62,318 nucleotides of DNA from Bacteroidota bacterium (GCA_023475265.1 JAMCWE010000164.1:1-62318), one strand, 5' to 3'; positions 46,763 to 56,536 are shown, counted from the stretch's first letter. Numbers and translations are program-made. Notes: generated from the letters alone by a model not told the origin.

Positions 46763-48094
46763 ATGATAAAATATTTTATCACAATTCTATTTTTTTCATT
46801 AATTCCAATCCATGTTTTTTCTCAAACAGGAGATACAACTTATTTCAATGGTAATTATTCAATAAAAGTTGATTCAATAAAAATTGATGGGATTAAAATT
46901 ACTGATCCGGATGTAATCTTAAGAGAATTAACTTTTGGAATTGGGGATACTGTAACATCTAAAATTGTCAATTATAATCTAAACAGAATTTATAGCCTCG
47001 GCATTTTTACTCACGTTAATATGATTCCATTCAGTTATAAAGAAAAAAATATTTTACTAATTTCTGTTGAAGAAAGCTGGTACATTTATCCAATTCCATT
47101 TGTGGAATTTCAAGATAGAGATTGGCAAAAAATTTCTTACGGTTTGAATTTGATGATCAGAAATTTTCGTGGTGAAAATGAAACTCTTAGAGCTACTGCT
47201 TCTTTTGGCTATGATCCGAAATTCATAATATATTATGACCGACCATACTTTATAAAAAAGCAAAGCATATATTTAACACTTGAGCTAGCTTATCAAAATT
47301 CAAAAAATAAAAGTTATACTGCTCAAAATATTTTTGGCGGAGATTTCAATCAGAAATTTATTACGGGTACAATAGATTTAGGTAAACGTTTCAACTTATT
47401 TAATAGGTTCGATATTTTTTTCGGATATAATTACATCGAAAGTCCAATTTTTATTAAAGGGATTTCAGCTTCTGATAATAGGATTGATAGGCAAATTTTA
47501 TTTGGAGCGAGCTACACATTTGACACAAGAGATCTATTCCAATTTCCAAGCACAGGCACTTACTTCTATATTGATTTTCAGTTTAAAGGATTAGGGATGG
47601 AAAATATAAATTATCAAGTTGCTGACCTGGATTTAAGAAAATACTTTTTGCTTTCGGATGACCTTAGATTGAAATGGAGATTTTCAACACGGTTAACTTT
47701 TGGCAAGCTCGTTCCGTATTATGATTACTCTTATTTTGGATATCAAGAAAGAATAAGAGGTTACTTTACAACTGAAATGGAAGGGAATGATTTATACTTT
47801 AGTTCCTTGGAAATGAATTATCCAATTATAAAAGATATAAATATTGATTTCGATTTCTTGCCCATTATTCCCAAATCTTTATTGTCATATCGTTTTGCCG
47901 TTTACCTTGAACTTTTTATGGATACCGGTACAACAAGACTTTGGGGGCAGCCACTTAGTATAAAAAATTTATATTCCGGATATGGTACCGGATTAGTTTT
48001 TCTAATTCTTCCATATAGTGAACTTAGAACTGAATTTGCAATTAACGATTATGGAAAAACACAATTTATACTCGGACTCGGATTATCTTTCTAA
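46763..48094 (+). CDS. POTRA-plus-barrel outer-membrane protein (BamA/TamA-like)
   Basis: Signal peptide at about 1-20 (FITILFFSLIPIHVFS). One POTRA domain covers about 27-100 (SIKIDGIKITDPDVILREL, then YNLNRIYSLGIFTHVNM). From residue 115 to the end there is a beta-barrel with surface-antigen-type strands, including the conserved RIRGY-like tip (ERIRGYFT) and the final strand QFILGLGLSF. Size is below BamA, with a single POTRA, so it is more like a short TamA or omp85-like transporter than the essential assembly factor. Substrate unknown. The 3' end overlaps rsmE by 44 bases if ATG 48051 is used. Confidence 0.8.
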   Translation: MIKYFITILFFSLIPIHVFSQTGDTTYFNGNYSIKVDSIKIDGIKITDPDVILRELTFGIGDTVTSKIVNYNLNRIYSLGIFTHVNMIPFSYKEKNILLISVEESWYIYPIPFVEFQDRDWQKISYGLNLMIRNFRGENETLRATASFGYDPKFIIYYDRPYFIKKQSIYLTLELAYQNSKNKSYTAQNIFGGDFNQKFITGTIDLGKRFNLFNRFDIFFGYNYIESPIFIKGISASDNRIDRQILFGASYTFDTRDLFQFPSTGTYFYIDFQFKGLGMENINYQVADLDLRKYFLLSDDLRLKWRFSTRLTFGKLVPYYDYSYFGYQERIRGYFTTEMEGNDLYFSSLEMNYPIIKDINIDFDFLPIIPKSLLSYRFAVYLELFMDTGTTRLWGQPLSIKNLYSGYGTGLVFLILPYSELRTEFAINDYGKTQFILGLGLSF

Positions 48095-48776
48095 TATTGA
48101 ACTTTATTATACAACTCCTAATTTATGTTCTGATAATGAAGCTTCAATAATTGGGGATGATTATCAGCATATAACAAAGGTAATGCGGCATAAAACCGGG
48201 GATCAAATTTTTGTTACAAATGGGTTAGGAAAAATTTTTATTGGTGGAATAAAAGCAATCGATAAAAATTCGGTTACAATTTCTGTTATCCAACAAAAAG
48301 TATATAAAAATAAATTTGAAAAAGTTTTTTTCTGCCTTCCTAAATTAAAAAGCCAGGAGAGGTTTGAGTTTGCGCTGGAAAAATGTACAGAGCTTGGAAT
48401 AACTAATTTTATAGTATTCGAATCTGCTAGGACAGTGTCCAAGTCAAAGAAAATAGATCGTTGGGATAAAATAATTATTTCGGCAATGAAGCAATCATTA
48501 AGAAGCTTTAAACCTATTATTATTTCTTCTAATTCATTGAATGAGATAACAGAAAAGGAAGGGGAGAAAATTGTATTTGAACAAAATTCAGACAAAAATT
48601 TTTTAGCTTTGAATATTGATTCCCTAAAGAATTATTTTTTTATTTTTGGTCCTGAAGGGGGATTGACTGAGGATGAATTAGATCTTTTTGATAAGAAAAA
48701 TATTTTTAGATTGGCAGATAATCGCCTACGTACTGAAACAGCAGTTATTAAGTGTGCATCTCTCCTAACAGTTTAA
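48051..48776 (+). CDS. rsmE: 16S rRNA (uracil-1498-N3)-methyltransferase
   Basis: SPOUT-class methyltransferase that modifies U1498 in 16S rRNA. The PUA-like N-terminus (ELYYTTPN..., HITKVMRHKTGDQIFVTNG) and the SAM-binding knot (FIFGPEGGLTEDELDLF, then RLADNRLRTETAVI) are diagnostic. The start is unclear: the family normally begins near ELYYTTPN, just after the upstream gene's stop, where only ATT is in frame. ATG 48051 gives a 12-residue extension within the upstream gene; the ORF can extend as far as 48018. Confidence 0.88.
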   Translation: MEKHNLYSDSDYLSNIELYYTTPNLCSDNEASIIGDDYQHITKVMRHKTGDQIFVTNGLGKIFIGGIKAIDKNSVTISVIQQKVYKNKFEKVFFCLPKLKSQERFEFALEKCTELGITNFIVFESARTVSKSKKIDRWDKIIISAMKQSLRSFKPIIISSNSLNEITEKEGEKIVFEQNSDKNFLALNIDSLKNYFFIFGPEGGLTEDELDLFDKKNIFRLADNRLRTETAVIKCASLLTV

Positions 48777-48805
48777 AACTAAATTATAAGTGCTGTAAAT
48801 ATATT

Positions 48806-48982
48806 TTATATGCTTTTGTGTTCCGTTTTTGTTGAACGAAGTAAATTAAAAACAAGAAGTATAACTGCAACAATAAGAATTATGTGAAGCAGTCCCCCCA
48901 TTGAAAGTTTGAAAATAATACCAGCGAGCCAAAGTAAAAAGAGAAGAGAAATAATTGTCCAGAGCATAATGTTACCGTTCAT
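48806..48982 (-). CDS. Small membrane protein, lmo0937/DUF5670 family
   Basis: A 58-residue frame whose core MLWTIISLLFLLWLAGIIFK and SMGGLLHIILIVAVILLVF closely follows the lmo0937-type family of two-span membrane proteins (pattern MLWTI..LLVLWLLG..GGxIHxLL). ATG 48967 is the internal start equivalent to most homologues; ATG 48982 extends by five residues. The role in stress envelopes is unknown for the family. It converges on the rsmE gene. Confidence 0.75.
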   Translation of the reverse strand: MNGNIMLWTIISLLFLLWLAGIIFKLSMGGLLHIILIVAVILLVFNLLRSTKTEHKSI

Positions 48983-49184
48983 TAATAAAATCCGACGTCA
49001 AAATTAAAACAATTTAATTCCTGTACAGTGCACAATATCACAGTAAAACTTATTTAGAATCGCTCATTGTAAATTATAAAACGGTTGAGGAATTTTTTAT
49101 TTTGTAAAAATAAATTTGTTAAGTGCATTTATTGAATTAAAAATTGATATTCGGAAAGCAAAAAGTTCAACTAATGATTTGAAG

Positions 49185-49380
49185 AACGCAAAAGAAGAAA
49201 TACAAAATAGAATATTGAAGAATGAAATTGTGATTTGATATTCTTGGAAAGCATTTAAAAAGAAGAGAAATGCATTATATAGGAAAGGAAATGCATTTTG
49301 CAAGAAAAGAAATGCATCTTTTAAGAAGGAAAATGCATTATAAGAAACAAAAAATGTAATAAAAGAAACTTTAATCGCAT
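49185..49380. repeat. Phased tandem repeat, exact 21-bp period, ATGCAT core
   Basis: ATGCAT recurs at 49270, 49291, 49312 and 49333, with degenerate copies AAGCAT at 49249 and ATGTAA at 49354: six marks at exactly 21-base spacing. Further decayed units reach back to about 49185 and forward to the ATCGCAT at 49374. The intervals are purine-rich (AAGAAAAGAA type), giving A-tracts two helical turns apart. Confidence 0.8.
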
Positions 49381-49403
49381 TTTTCCAATTTTAGAATGCG
49401 ATT
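49373..49403. repeat. Inverted repeat, 9-bp arms
   Basis: AATCGCATT (49373-49381) and AATGCGATT (49395-49403) are perfect complements with a 13-base loop. It ends the phased repeat array and precedes the terminator of the TonB receptor gene. A second terminator or part of the repeat family are both possible. Confidence 0.6.
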
Positions 49404-49434
49404 TTAGATAAAAAATAAGCTTTTTAAAAAAGAA

Positions 49435-49466
49435 AAAAGCCTTCGGATTTTATACCGAAGGCTTTT
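49435..49466 (-). terminator. Rho-independent terminator of the TonB receptor gene
   Basis: AAAAGCCTTCGG (49435-49446) and CCGAAGGCTTTT (49455-49466) form a 12-bp stem with an 8-base loop. Read on the minus strand the stem is followed by a T-run, 33 bases after the receptor stop codon. Strong and unambiguous. Confidence 0.92.
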
Positions 49467-49498
49467 CTTCAAATTATAAATTTGAATTTACACTTGAG

Positions 49499-52400
49499 CT
49501 AAAAAGTGTATCTTAAACCAAGCTGCATTGTCCATCTTGAAGTAAGATCATTGTAATTCCATGGTAAATTGTTTGCCGGAGCTTTAAATCCATAAACAGG
49601 AATAGATTTGCCAGGAACTGATTTGGTATCCATTCCGGAATATGATACAATAGAGTTATTATTATATCCACCGCTTACGTCCCAGCCCCAGTCGCTGTTA
49701 ATAAGATTAAGAAGATTCAAAATATCCAATGAAATTTGGAAATGATGCTGTTCACCAAATGCAGGAATATCTTGAGTTATTCTCATATCAACTTCATTTC
49801 GCCATGGATAAGTTGTAGCGTTTCTTTCTGAAATCTGACCACGATGAGATGAAAGGTAAGAATTATTATTAATAAAACTTTCCAATGCATCATATGTGCT
49901 TTGAGGAGCTTTAGTATATACGCCACTGCTATTAACTGAACCCAATTCAATATCGGCATCATTCTTTGGAATATAGAATAAATCGTTTCCATAAAAGCCA
50001 TCGTGATTTAGATCGCCGTTAACCGTAAATCCAAATGGAGTTCCGGATTGACCATTATAGAACAATGTTATACTAGTTGTAGAATTTTCAAAGAACTGAT
50101 GGCTATAAGTAACAGATGCGAATATACGATGTCTGATTTCAAAATCAGAAGTAGTTAATGCAGGATCATTCGGATCGTTAGATATTGGATTATAATTCAT
50201 TTGAGATTGCGCTTGAGAAGACAATACCCCATTCTGATCAAATGATCTTTGATAATTATAACCAACGTTTCCGGATATTCCCAAAGCAACTGATCTTTGT
50301 AGTTGTACGCTGAAATTATATTGATAACCTTTGCTGGTATTTGTTAAATAATAAATTCCAAAAAAGTTACCATTGCCGCTATTAGTATATCCATATAAAG
50401 GTCTTCCATCCGGCAAAGTACCGGTTTGAGCTTTTAAGTTAACTTCCTGATACATCATATCATTTATAGTTTTTGAGTATTGCGCCTCTACAGTACCAGT
50501 GATTTCAAATGGTAATTGATGATCCACTGCAACGTCAAAACGTAATACCTGAGGCATCTTCAAATCAGGATTAACTAAATCTATTTCTGAAGTATACTTT
50601 GCTGCACCGGTTCCAGGGGATCCCAAGCCAGGTTGATTATTTGGATCAGCCGAGAATTGAGTTCCTTTAAAGCCATCAACTTCTGCTATCATAGTTCCGG
50701 TATTTCCATAATTGTTCGACATCCATACATAAGGAACGCGGCCAGTAAAGATACCAAGTCCGCCTCTTAATTGAGTTGTATGATCGCCATTCATATCCCA
50801 GTTAAACCCTACACGAGGTGACCATAAAATATTTCCGCTTGGAACATCAGATGTATGGAAACCAGGGAAATAATAACTAAGTGAATCATTCTCGGTTGGT
50901 TTCGTTGGGAATGTTGGGATGTCAATTCTTAAACCGTACGTTAATTTGAAATTAGGCATTGGCGACCATTCGTCCTGTGCATAAAAACCATATTGATTTA
51001 CACTAAATTGTGCAGCAGGTTCAGGATCGCCTGTTCGTGAATAAACTCTCTGGAAGAAGCTTGGATTGTTTAAACCAACATTGCTGCCGGTTTGGTACAA
51101 ATTAGAAATATAATTGACTTTGTACTGATAATAACCCCAATATGAACGAATAAATAAATTTTTGAATGAGAAAAATTCATTATGAGTTCCGAATGTAAAA
51201 ACATGATTTCCGGTAGCATAAGTAAAGTTATCAGTAAATTCAAAAATATTTTGATCAAGTTTATTAGCAGAAGAGAATCTATCAGTACCGGTATAAAGTG
51301 TAAAGCCGCCTGGCATAACAACATTTATTTCCGGTGAAGCGGCAAGCGTAGGACCTCTTTGATCTCTAATAATTGTATAACCTAAAATCAATTCATTAGA
51401 CATTTGATTGCCAATTGTGCTGTTGAGCTGTAATACTGTTGAGTTAGTATTATTTGTAATTCTATAATTATAAGTATCAAAGCTCATAGCAAAATTGCTT
51501 GATCTATTATTCAAATTATCTTGATATGAATGAACAAAATTATTTCTTAAAGTAAGTTTGTTATTCTCATTTAAGTTGTAATCAAATCGTAAAAAGAATT
51601 TTGTACTTGGTTGATTAACATCTGTAGCTCCATAACTTCCAGCGTTAAAACCATGTGCTGCTAATAAAGTTTTTAAACTGTCTGCCCAAGCTTGTGCTTC
51701 AGCCGGTCCGGAAGCTAAACCAACATTTGAGAGAGGTACTGTATGTTGTGTTAATTCAACGTTTGTAAAGAAGAATAATTTATCTTTCATGATAGGACCG
51801 CCCAAACGTGCACCATATTGATAGTCAGAGAAGTCAGCATATTTGGATTTAGTGGTAGGACTTAAACCAACCAGAGATTGATTTCTTCCGTAACCATAAA
51901 CTGATCCTTGATAGTCATTATTACCGCTACGAGTAATGGCATTGATTCCACCGCCGGTAAATCCACCATATCTAACATCGTAAGGTGCAACGACAACCTG
52001 GAACTCATCTACTGCATCCATACTAATTGGATTAGCGCCGGTTTGACCGCCAGGAGTTCCGGTTGAACCTAAACCGAAAAGATCGTTGTATTGAGTTCCG
52101 TCTATTTGAATATTATTATATCGATTGTTTCTTCCAGCAATTTGCGAATTTGTTCCGCTTGCTAATGGGGATAATTTTGCAAAGCTTTGAAAGGAACGAC
52201 TTATTGTCGGGATTTCTTGCATTTGTTTAGAAGAAATGTTTTGAAATGCACCGGTACGATCACTGCTTATTATTGCATTTCTACGACCTACTACAGTTAC
52301 TTCTGATAATTTTACAGCAGAAGTGGATAGTGTAAAATTTAAAGTTAGATTTTGTCCTAAAGTTAAGTAAACATTTTCTTTTTTTTGAGTTTCATAACCA

Positions 52401-52669
52401 ATATATGAAACTGTAACTGTATAAGGACCACCTACTCTGAGACCTAAAAGATTGAATGCCCCATTATCTCGTGTAGTAAGACCATATTGTGTGCCCGAAG
52501 GTTCATGAACCGCAACTACAGTTGCAGAAGGCAATGGTTCTCCATTTTGATCTGTAACAACCCCATTGATTGCTGCAGAAGTTATACCTTGTGCAAAAAC
52601 CAAAGAATTTACAGACAGAATAAAGGCTGCAATTGCAAGGAAAAGAAGTCTAGTAAAAGATAACCTCAT
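49499..52669 (-). CDS. Large TonB-dependent receptor with carboxypeptidase-regulatory domain (Oar-like)
   Basis: 1,056 residues. Signal peptide at about 1-26 (FLAIAAFILSVNSLVFAQG). CarboxypepD_reg/CNA-B-like domain at about 30-115 (AAINGVVTDQNGEPLPSATV), then a plug (about 120-240, SSKQMQEIPTISRSFQSFAKL) and a large barrel to the C-terminal QLGLRYTF, which has the terminal phenylalanine required for barrel assembly. Oar-type receptors import polymers or peptides or act as surface proteins. AAGGAG lies 7 bases before the ATG and a strong terminator follows. No SusD partner is adjacent, so glycan uptake of the SusCD type is not supported. A 490-base upstream spacer must carry its promoter. Confidence 0.9.
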   Translation of the reverse strand: MRLSFTRLLFLAIAAFILSVNSLVFAQGITSAAINGVVTDQNGEPLPSATVVAVHEPSGTQYGLTTRDNGAFNLLGLRVGGPYTVTVSYIGYETQKKENVYLTLGQNLTLNFTLSTSAVKLSEVTVVGRRNAIISSDRTGAFQNISSKQMQEIPTISRSFQSFAKLSPLASGTNSQIAGRNNRYNNIQIDGTQYNDLFGLGSTGTPGGQTGANPISMDAVDEFQVVVAPYDVRYGGFTGGGINAITRSGNNDYQGSVYGYGRNQSLVGLSPTTKSKYADFSDYQYGARLGGPIMKDKLFFFTNVELTQHTVPLSNVGLASGPAEAQAWADSLKTLLAAHGFNAGSYGATDVNQPSTKFFLRFDYNLNENNKLTLRNNFVHSYQDNLNNRSSNFAMSFDTYNYRITNNTNSTVLQLNSTIGNQMSNELILGYTIIRDQRGPTLAASPEINVVMPGGFTLYTGTDRFSSANKLDQNIFEFTDNFTYATGNHVFTFGTHNEFFSFKNLFIRSYWGYYQYKVNYISNLYQTGSNVGLNNPSFFQRVYSRTGDPEPAAQFSVNQYGFYAQDEWSPMPNFKLTYGLRIDIPTFPTKPTENDSLSYYFPGFHTSDVPSGNILWSPRVGFNWDMNGDHTTQLRGGLGIFTGRVPYVWMSNNYGNTGTMIAEVDGFKGTQFSADPNNQPGLGSPGTGAAKYTSEIDLVNPDLKMPQVLRFDVAVDHQLPFEITGTVEAQYSKTINDMMYQEVNLKAQTGTLPDGRPLYGYTNSGNGNFFGIYYLTNTSKGYQYNFSVQLQRSVALGISGNVGYNYQRSFDQNGVLSSQAQSQMNYNPISNDPNDPALTTSDFEIRHRIFASVTYSHQFFENSTTSITLFYNGQSGTPFGFTVNGDLNHDGFYGNDLFYIPKNDADIELGSVNSSGVYTKAPQSTYDALESFINNNSYLSSHRGQISERNATTYPWRNEVDMRITQDIPAFGEQHHFQISLDILNLLNLINSDWGWDVSGGYNNNSIVSYSGMDTKSVPGKSIPVYGFKAPANNLPWNYNDLTSRWTMQLGLRYTF

Positions 52670-53159
52670 AATAACTCCTTGAGTTTGTTTATTTTAGATT
52701 GTGAATTATAATTTGATTTGAAATTGATATGCATTAAAAAAGAATCATTAAATGCTTTCTCAAATATCCGTTCTAAAAATATTATTTCCAAGTTTTTATA
52801 GGTAATTAATAATTTCTTAATAATAGAAGAACTTTTAATTTTTTATCTACTGAAAAAATTAGATCAGATATATCAAAGCATTAATTTTTTTATTCGTGTC
52901 GTGGTGAAAATAGTTGTTTAGCAAAATTTCTATCATTCAAAAAATTGTTGATCGAAATTATTAAAATTTACTTATTGAGGCAATAAAAATTTTACTTTCT
53001 CTATAAATTAATTTTTTTTAACAATTGAAGTAATTTATGGTATGTATTGTTTTAAAATCTTAGTTTCATATGCTATATTAACCCACAATGAATTTTATAA
53101 TATCGCTTTTAACTTATTAATTTTTATTTAATTGTAAAAATTGAAACCATCCTATATTT
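52670..53159. other. Divergent promoter region, nothing else recognised
   Basis: The 490 bases separate the start of the TonB receptor gene (minus) from that of the sensor kinase gene (plus). I find no ORF, RNA gene or strong dyad; it is simply very AT-rich. Promoters for both genes are expected here but cannot be assigned by eye. Confidence 0.5.
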
Positions 53160-54929
53160 ATGTCATTCTTCACTGAAATAAATACCGTAAAAGCCGGCTT
53201 AGTTTTCATTTTAATTTTGATAATAGGAATTGGCGTTGCTTCTTATCGAAATATTGATGAGGTTTTTAAAACCGCAGAATGGAGGGCTAATTCATATAAT
53301 GTACTTAATACAACCGAAGACATACTGACGCAAATAGTAAGTGCTGAAGAAGGGCAGAGAAGTTATCTTATTACTGAAGATGAATCCTATCTGGATCTGT
53401 ATAAAAAAAGTTATAATAATGTAAAGCTTGATCTTAGCAATTTAAAAATGTTATTGAAGGATAATAAAAGTCAAAGTGAAAGACTTATCCAGTTTGATAC
53501 TTTAATTTCATACCGCTTTAATAGTTTACAAGTTACCATCGATATTGTGAAAAAAGGGGATTTAAAGAGAGCCGCTGAAATTATAAAAAATAAAGTCGGT
53601 AGAAATTATATGCAGAGAATTTATGAAATGACTGCAAAGATTGAGGCGAATGAATATAACTTACTCCAAGCAAGAGATCAATTATTAATTATAAACGTTA
53701 AAAATACCTTTGTAACAATTATAATAGGTACATTGGTTAGCTGTATAATATTTCTAACTGTCTTTTATATACTGGATAGAGAAATAAATGAAAGAAAAAA
53801 AGTTGAAGTTGCCATTAGAAGAGAGATGGAATTTTCTGATAGATTATTAAATAGCAGCATCGATGGCATCGTTGCATTCGATAGTGAATGTAGATATACG
53901 TTATGGAATCCAGGCATGGAAACAATGACAGGAATCAACAAATCAAAAGCATTGGGGAAAAGTGCATTTGAAGTTTTGCCCTTTCTTAAAGAAATAGGTG
54001 AGGATAAATATTTTTATGAAACCTTAAAAGGAAATTATGTAATTGCAAAAGATCGTTGGTTCAGCATTCCGGAAACCGGTAAAGAAGGTTACTTCGAAGC
54101 TTACTATTCTCCGATTTTAGATTTTAATAAAAATGTTGTTGGCGGGATTTCAATTTTAAGAGATAGCACACAGCGTAAATTCGGATTTGAAGCATTAGAA
54201 CGGACTAAAGAAGAATTGGAAAGGCGTGTTATTGAAAGAACTTCAGCACTTTCTAAAGTTAATGAAGATTTAAGAAAAGAAATTTTAGAAAGGAAAAAGG
54301 CTGAAGAGCAGATAAGTAATTCATTGCAAGAAAAAGTTGTTTTGTTGAGGGAAATACATCATCGAGTTAAAAATAATTTGCAGGTTATTTCCAGTTTATT
54401 GAATCTTCAGTCAAGCTATATTGAAGACAAAAAAGCTTTAGAGATTTTTAGAGAAAGCCAAAACCGAATTCGATCGATGGCATTAATTCATGAAAAACTT
54501 TATCAATCAAAAGATCTAAATAAAATTGAATTTTCAGAATATGTTAAATCATTAATTAAAGATCTTTTTAGCTCATATAATGTTGACACAGAGAGAATTA
54601 TTTTAAAAAGCGAATTCGAAGGAATTTATTTTGAAATTGATATCGCAATCTTATGCGGATTAATCATAAACGAATTAGTTTCCAATTCTCTTAAACATGC
54701 TTTCCCTTCCGGTAGAAAAGGTGAAATATATATCGAATTGAAAAATGAAGAAAAAAAATATATACTTATTCTTAGAGATACTGGTATAGGTTTTCCTGCT
54801 GGTTTAGATTTTAGAAAAACCGAATCGCTTGGCCTTCAATTAGTAAATACTTTAACAGATCAGCTTGGCGGTAAAATTGAGTTGAATCAGAATGGCTGCA
54901 CTGAATTTAAAATTGTTTTTGAAGTATAA
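53160..54929 (+). CDS. Membrane sensor histidine kinase: CHASE3-PAS-HisKA_2
   Basis: Membrane spans at about 8-28 and 184-206 enclose a CHASE3 sensor domain (GQRSYLITEDESYLDLYKKSY). A PAS domain at about 220-340 (DRLLNSSIDGIVAFDSECRYTLWNPGMETMTG) is followed by a coiled coil (about 345-385) and a HisKA_2 domain with the phosphorylatable His pair at 400-401 (REIHHRVKNNLQ). The ATPase domain is intact: N box in INELVSNSLKHAF and G1 in DTGIGFPAG. It should autophosphorylate and pass phosphate to a separate regulator; none is adjacent. The stand-alone receiver at 2155 or the NtrC regulator are candidates only by absence of others. Confidence 0.9.
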   Translation: MSFFTEINTVKAGLVFILILIIGIGVASYRNIDEVFKTAEWRANSYNVLNTTEDILTQIVSAEEGQRSYLITEDESYLDLYKKSYNNVKLDLSNLKMLLKDNKSQSERLIQFDTLISYRFNSLQVTIDIVKKGDLKRAAEIIKNKVGRNYMQRIYEMTAKIEANEYNLLQARDQLLIINVKNTFVTIIIGTLVSCIIFLTVFYILDREINERKKVEVAIRREMEFSDRLLNSSIDGIVAFDSECRYTLWNPGMETMTGINKSKALGKSAFEVLPFLKEIGEDKYFYETLKGNYVIAKDRWFSIPETGKEGYFEAYYSPILDFNKNVVGGISILRDSTQRKFGFEALERTKEELERRVIERTSALSKVNEDLRKEILERKKAEEQISNSLQEKVVLLREIHHRVKNNLQVISSLLNLQSSYIEDKKALEIFRESQNRIRSMALIHEKLYQSKDLNKIEFSEYVKSLIKDLFSSYNVDTERIILKSEFEGIYFEIDIAILCGLIINELVSNSLKHAFPSGRKGEIYIELKNEEKKYILILRDTGIGFPAGLDFRKTESLGLQLVNTLTDQLGGKIELNQNGCTEFKIVFEV

Positions 54930-55045
54930 TCAAAAATAAAATAAGGTTTAGGATATCTCATTCACAATTTATCTCATCTAAAAATACAAACTTGTGATTG
55001 CAAATTTTGGAAGGTAATTCCATCGGTTAAATGAAAAATTAAAAA

Positions 55046-55399
55046 TCATTTCTTGTCCAAATTACTTGTCTCCTTTAGAACGTAATTCCACCACTCAGTT
55101 TTTATAATTTCATATTTTGGTTTTTGTTTATCATTTAACAATGATTCTATTTTACTTAGAAGTAATTCTGAATCGCTCTCTTTTTTATTAGTCTGTTTTA
55201 AATAGCTAATTAAAATATCTTTAACTTGTAAAGTTTGTTTATCTGAAAGTAAGATTTTTTGTTGAAGTTTTATCGAGGAAGTTTCAGCAATTTTATCATA
55301 TATTTTTAAAGTTGAATCGTTCTGGCAAAAGGATGTGCTGGCAAACATAAAAATAAAATAAAAAACTAATAAAGCATGATTAAATAATTTCTTTTTCAT
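55046..55399 (-). CDS. Small secreted protein of unknown function
   Basis: Signal peptide at 1-25 (LLVFYFIFMFASTSFC). The mature 92 residues are predicted helical, with Lys/Leu-rich stretches (LQQKILLSDKQTLQVKDILISYLKQ) resembling small periplasmic proteins with LTXXQ-like helices, but I do not recognise a family. It is a single gene facing the kinase gene tail to tail and back to back with the rnhC gene. Confidence 0.6.
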   Translation of the reverse strand: MKKKLFNHALLVFYFIFMFASTSFCQNDSTLKIYDKIAETSSIKLQQKILLSDKQTLQVKDILISYLKQTNKKESDSELLLSKIESLLNDKQKPKYEIIKTEWWNYVLKETSNLDKK

Positions 55400-55600
55400 T
55401 CAATCCAATTCCTTTGCAAAAGAATTTACAAAGAAAAGCTAACAGTACGGACAAACAAATACAATGTAGTTCGATTTATCTTAAAAAATCATTAAGTGTA
55501 ATTGAATTTATTCATCAATATTTAATTTTATGTGATAATCCTTAAAAAATTTTGAAGTTTACTCCGATAAATTTTATAGTTATAAAGTATTTAATTATTT

Positions 55601-56536
55601 TTGTACTCACAATTTCAACTTGATGTGAATTCAATAGAGCTAAAGGCTAAAGATTTAATCACTTCATATATCAATTCTATAAATAAAATTGATTATCCTG
55701 TATCAGTAATTGAGAAGAAACAATATAATTTTGAAGTTACTGTCAGCGGGAAAAGTGATCAAATAAAAGTTTTGGTTTATTTCGGAAAAAAAGGAATTAA
55801 AACCGTTTTACAAGGTAATGTTGATTCAAAGATTTATCACGAAATAAATAATTTATTGTTTGGTGAAAAATTATCACTTAATTCTTTAGATGATTTCAGC
55901 GAACCCGAAAATTATATTGGTACTGATGAATCTGGAAAAGGAGATTACTTCGGACCGCTTGTAATATGCGGAGTTTTCGCCGATAAAAAAAATTTGGCTG
56001 AGTTAAAAAAAATTGGTGTTAAGGATAGTAAAGAACTTTCTGATAACTTAATTAAAAAAATATCATTAGAGATAAAAGAAATTATTGGTAATAAATTTAG
56101 CATAATTATTATAACTCCGGAAAAATATAATCAGCTTCATGAAAAGATGAAAAATGTAAATAGAATTCTTGGCTGGGCACATGCTAAAGTATTGGAAAAT
56201 TTATTGGAAAAATTTGAAACCGGAGAAGCGATAAGTGATAAGTTCGGAGATGAAAATTATATTAGAAATTCTTTACAAGGTAAAGGGAAAAATATTTTAT
56301 TACATCAATACACAAAAGCAGAAAGATATACGGCTGTAGCAGCTGCTTCAATATTAGCGCGAGAAAAATTTTGTAATTGGTTCGATGTTCAAAAAAATAA
56401 ATATGGATTAGAATTACCAAAAGGCGCTTCATCTAAAGTAGATAATGAAGCTCGTTCAATTAAAGAAAAATTTGGATATGAAAAATTAAATGAATTGGTA
56501 AAATTACATTTCAAAACAACATTGAAGATTATTTAA
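55601..56536 (+). CDS. rnhC: Ribonuclease HIII
   Basis: The N-terminal TBP-like DUF3378 substrate-binding domain covers about 1-85, and the RNase H-fold from 104 on. Catalytic DEGK-type motif is DESGKGDYFGPL (Asp109, Glu110), with the third acidic residue in GVKDSKELSD. Removes RNA from RNA-DNA hybrids. Start is a TTG at 55601 with no good ribosome site; the frame has no ATG near the expected N-terminus. Confidence 0.92.
   Translation: MYSQFQLDVNSIELKAKDLITSYINSINKIDYPVSVIEKKQYNFEVTVSGKSDQIKVLVYFGKKGIKTVLQGNVDSKIYHEINNLLFGEKLSLNSLDDFSEPENYIGTDESGKGDYFGPLVICGVFADKKNLAELKKIGVKDSKELSDNLIKKISLEIKEIIGNKFSIIIITPEKYNQLHEKMKNVNRILGWAHAKVLENLLEKFETGEAISDKFGDENYIRNSLQGKGKNILLHQYTKAERYTAVAAASILAREKFCNWFDVQKNKYGLELPKGASSKVDNEARSIKEKFGYEKLNELVKLHFKTTLKII

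Larger units (their letters stand above)
48983..49498. other. Non-coding region with phased repeats and terminator
   Basis: The 516 bases upstream of the small membrane gene and downstream of the TonB receptor gene contain no credible gene. The first 200 bases are plain AT-rich sequence; from about 49185 a 21-bp repeat begins, followed by an inverted repeat at 49373-49403 and the terminator at 49435-49466, all listed separately. A 68-codon frame on the minus strand merely translates the repeat. Confidence 0.6.

Noticed and set aside
49097-49303. Minus-strand 68-codon frame rich in NAF and LF
   Set aside because: It is simply the translation of the 21-bp phased repeat; no start context, no family.
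53160-54929. Pairing of the HisKA_2 kinase with the NtrC regulator
   Set aside because: No adjacency or shared operon; the idea rests only on the lack of other orphans in the window.
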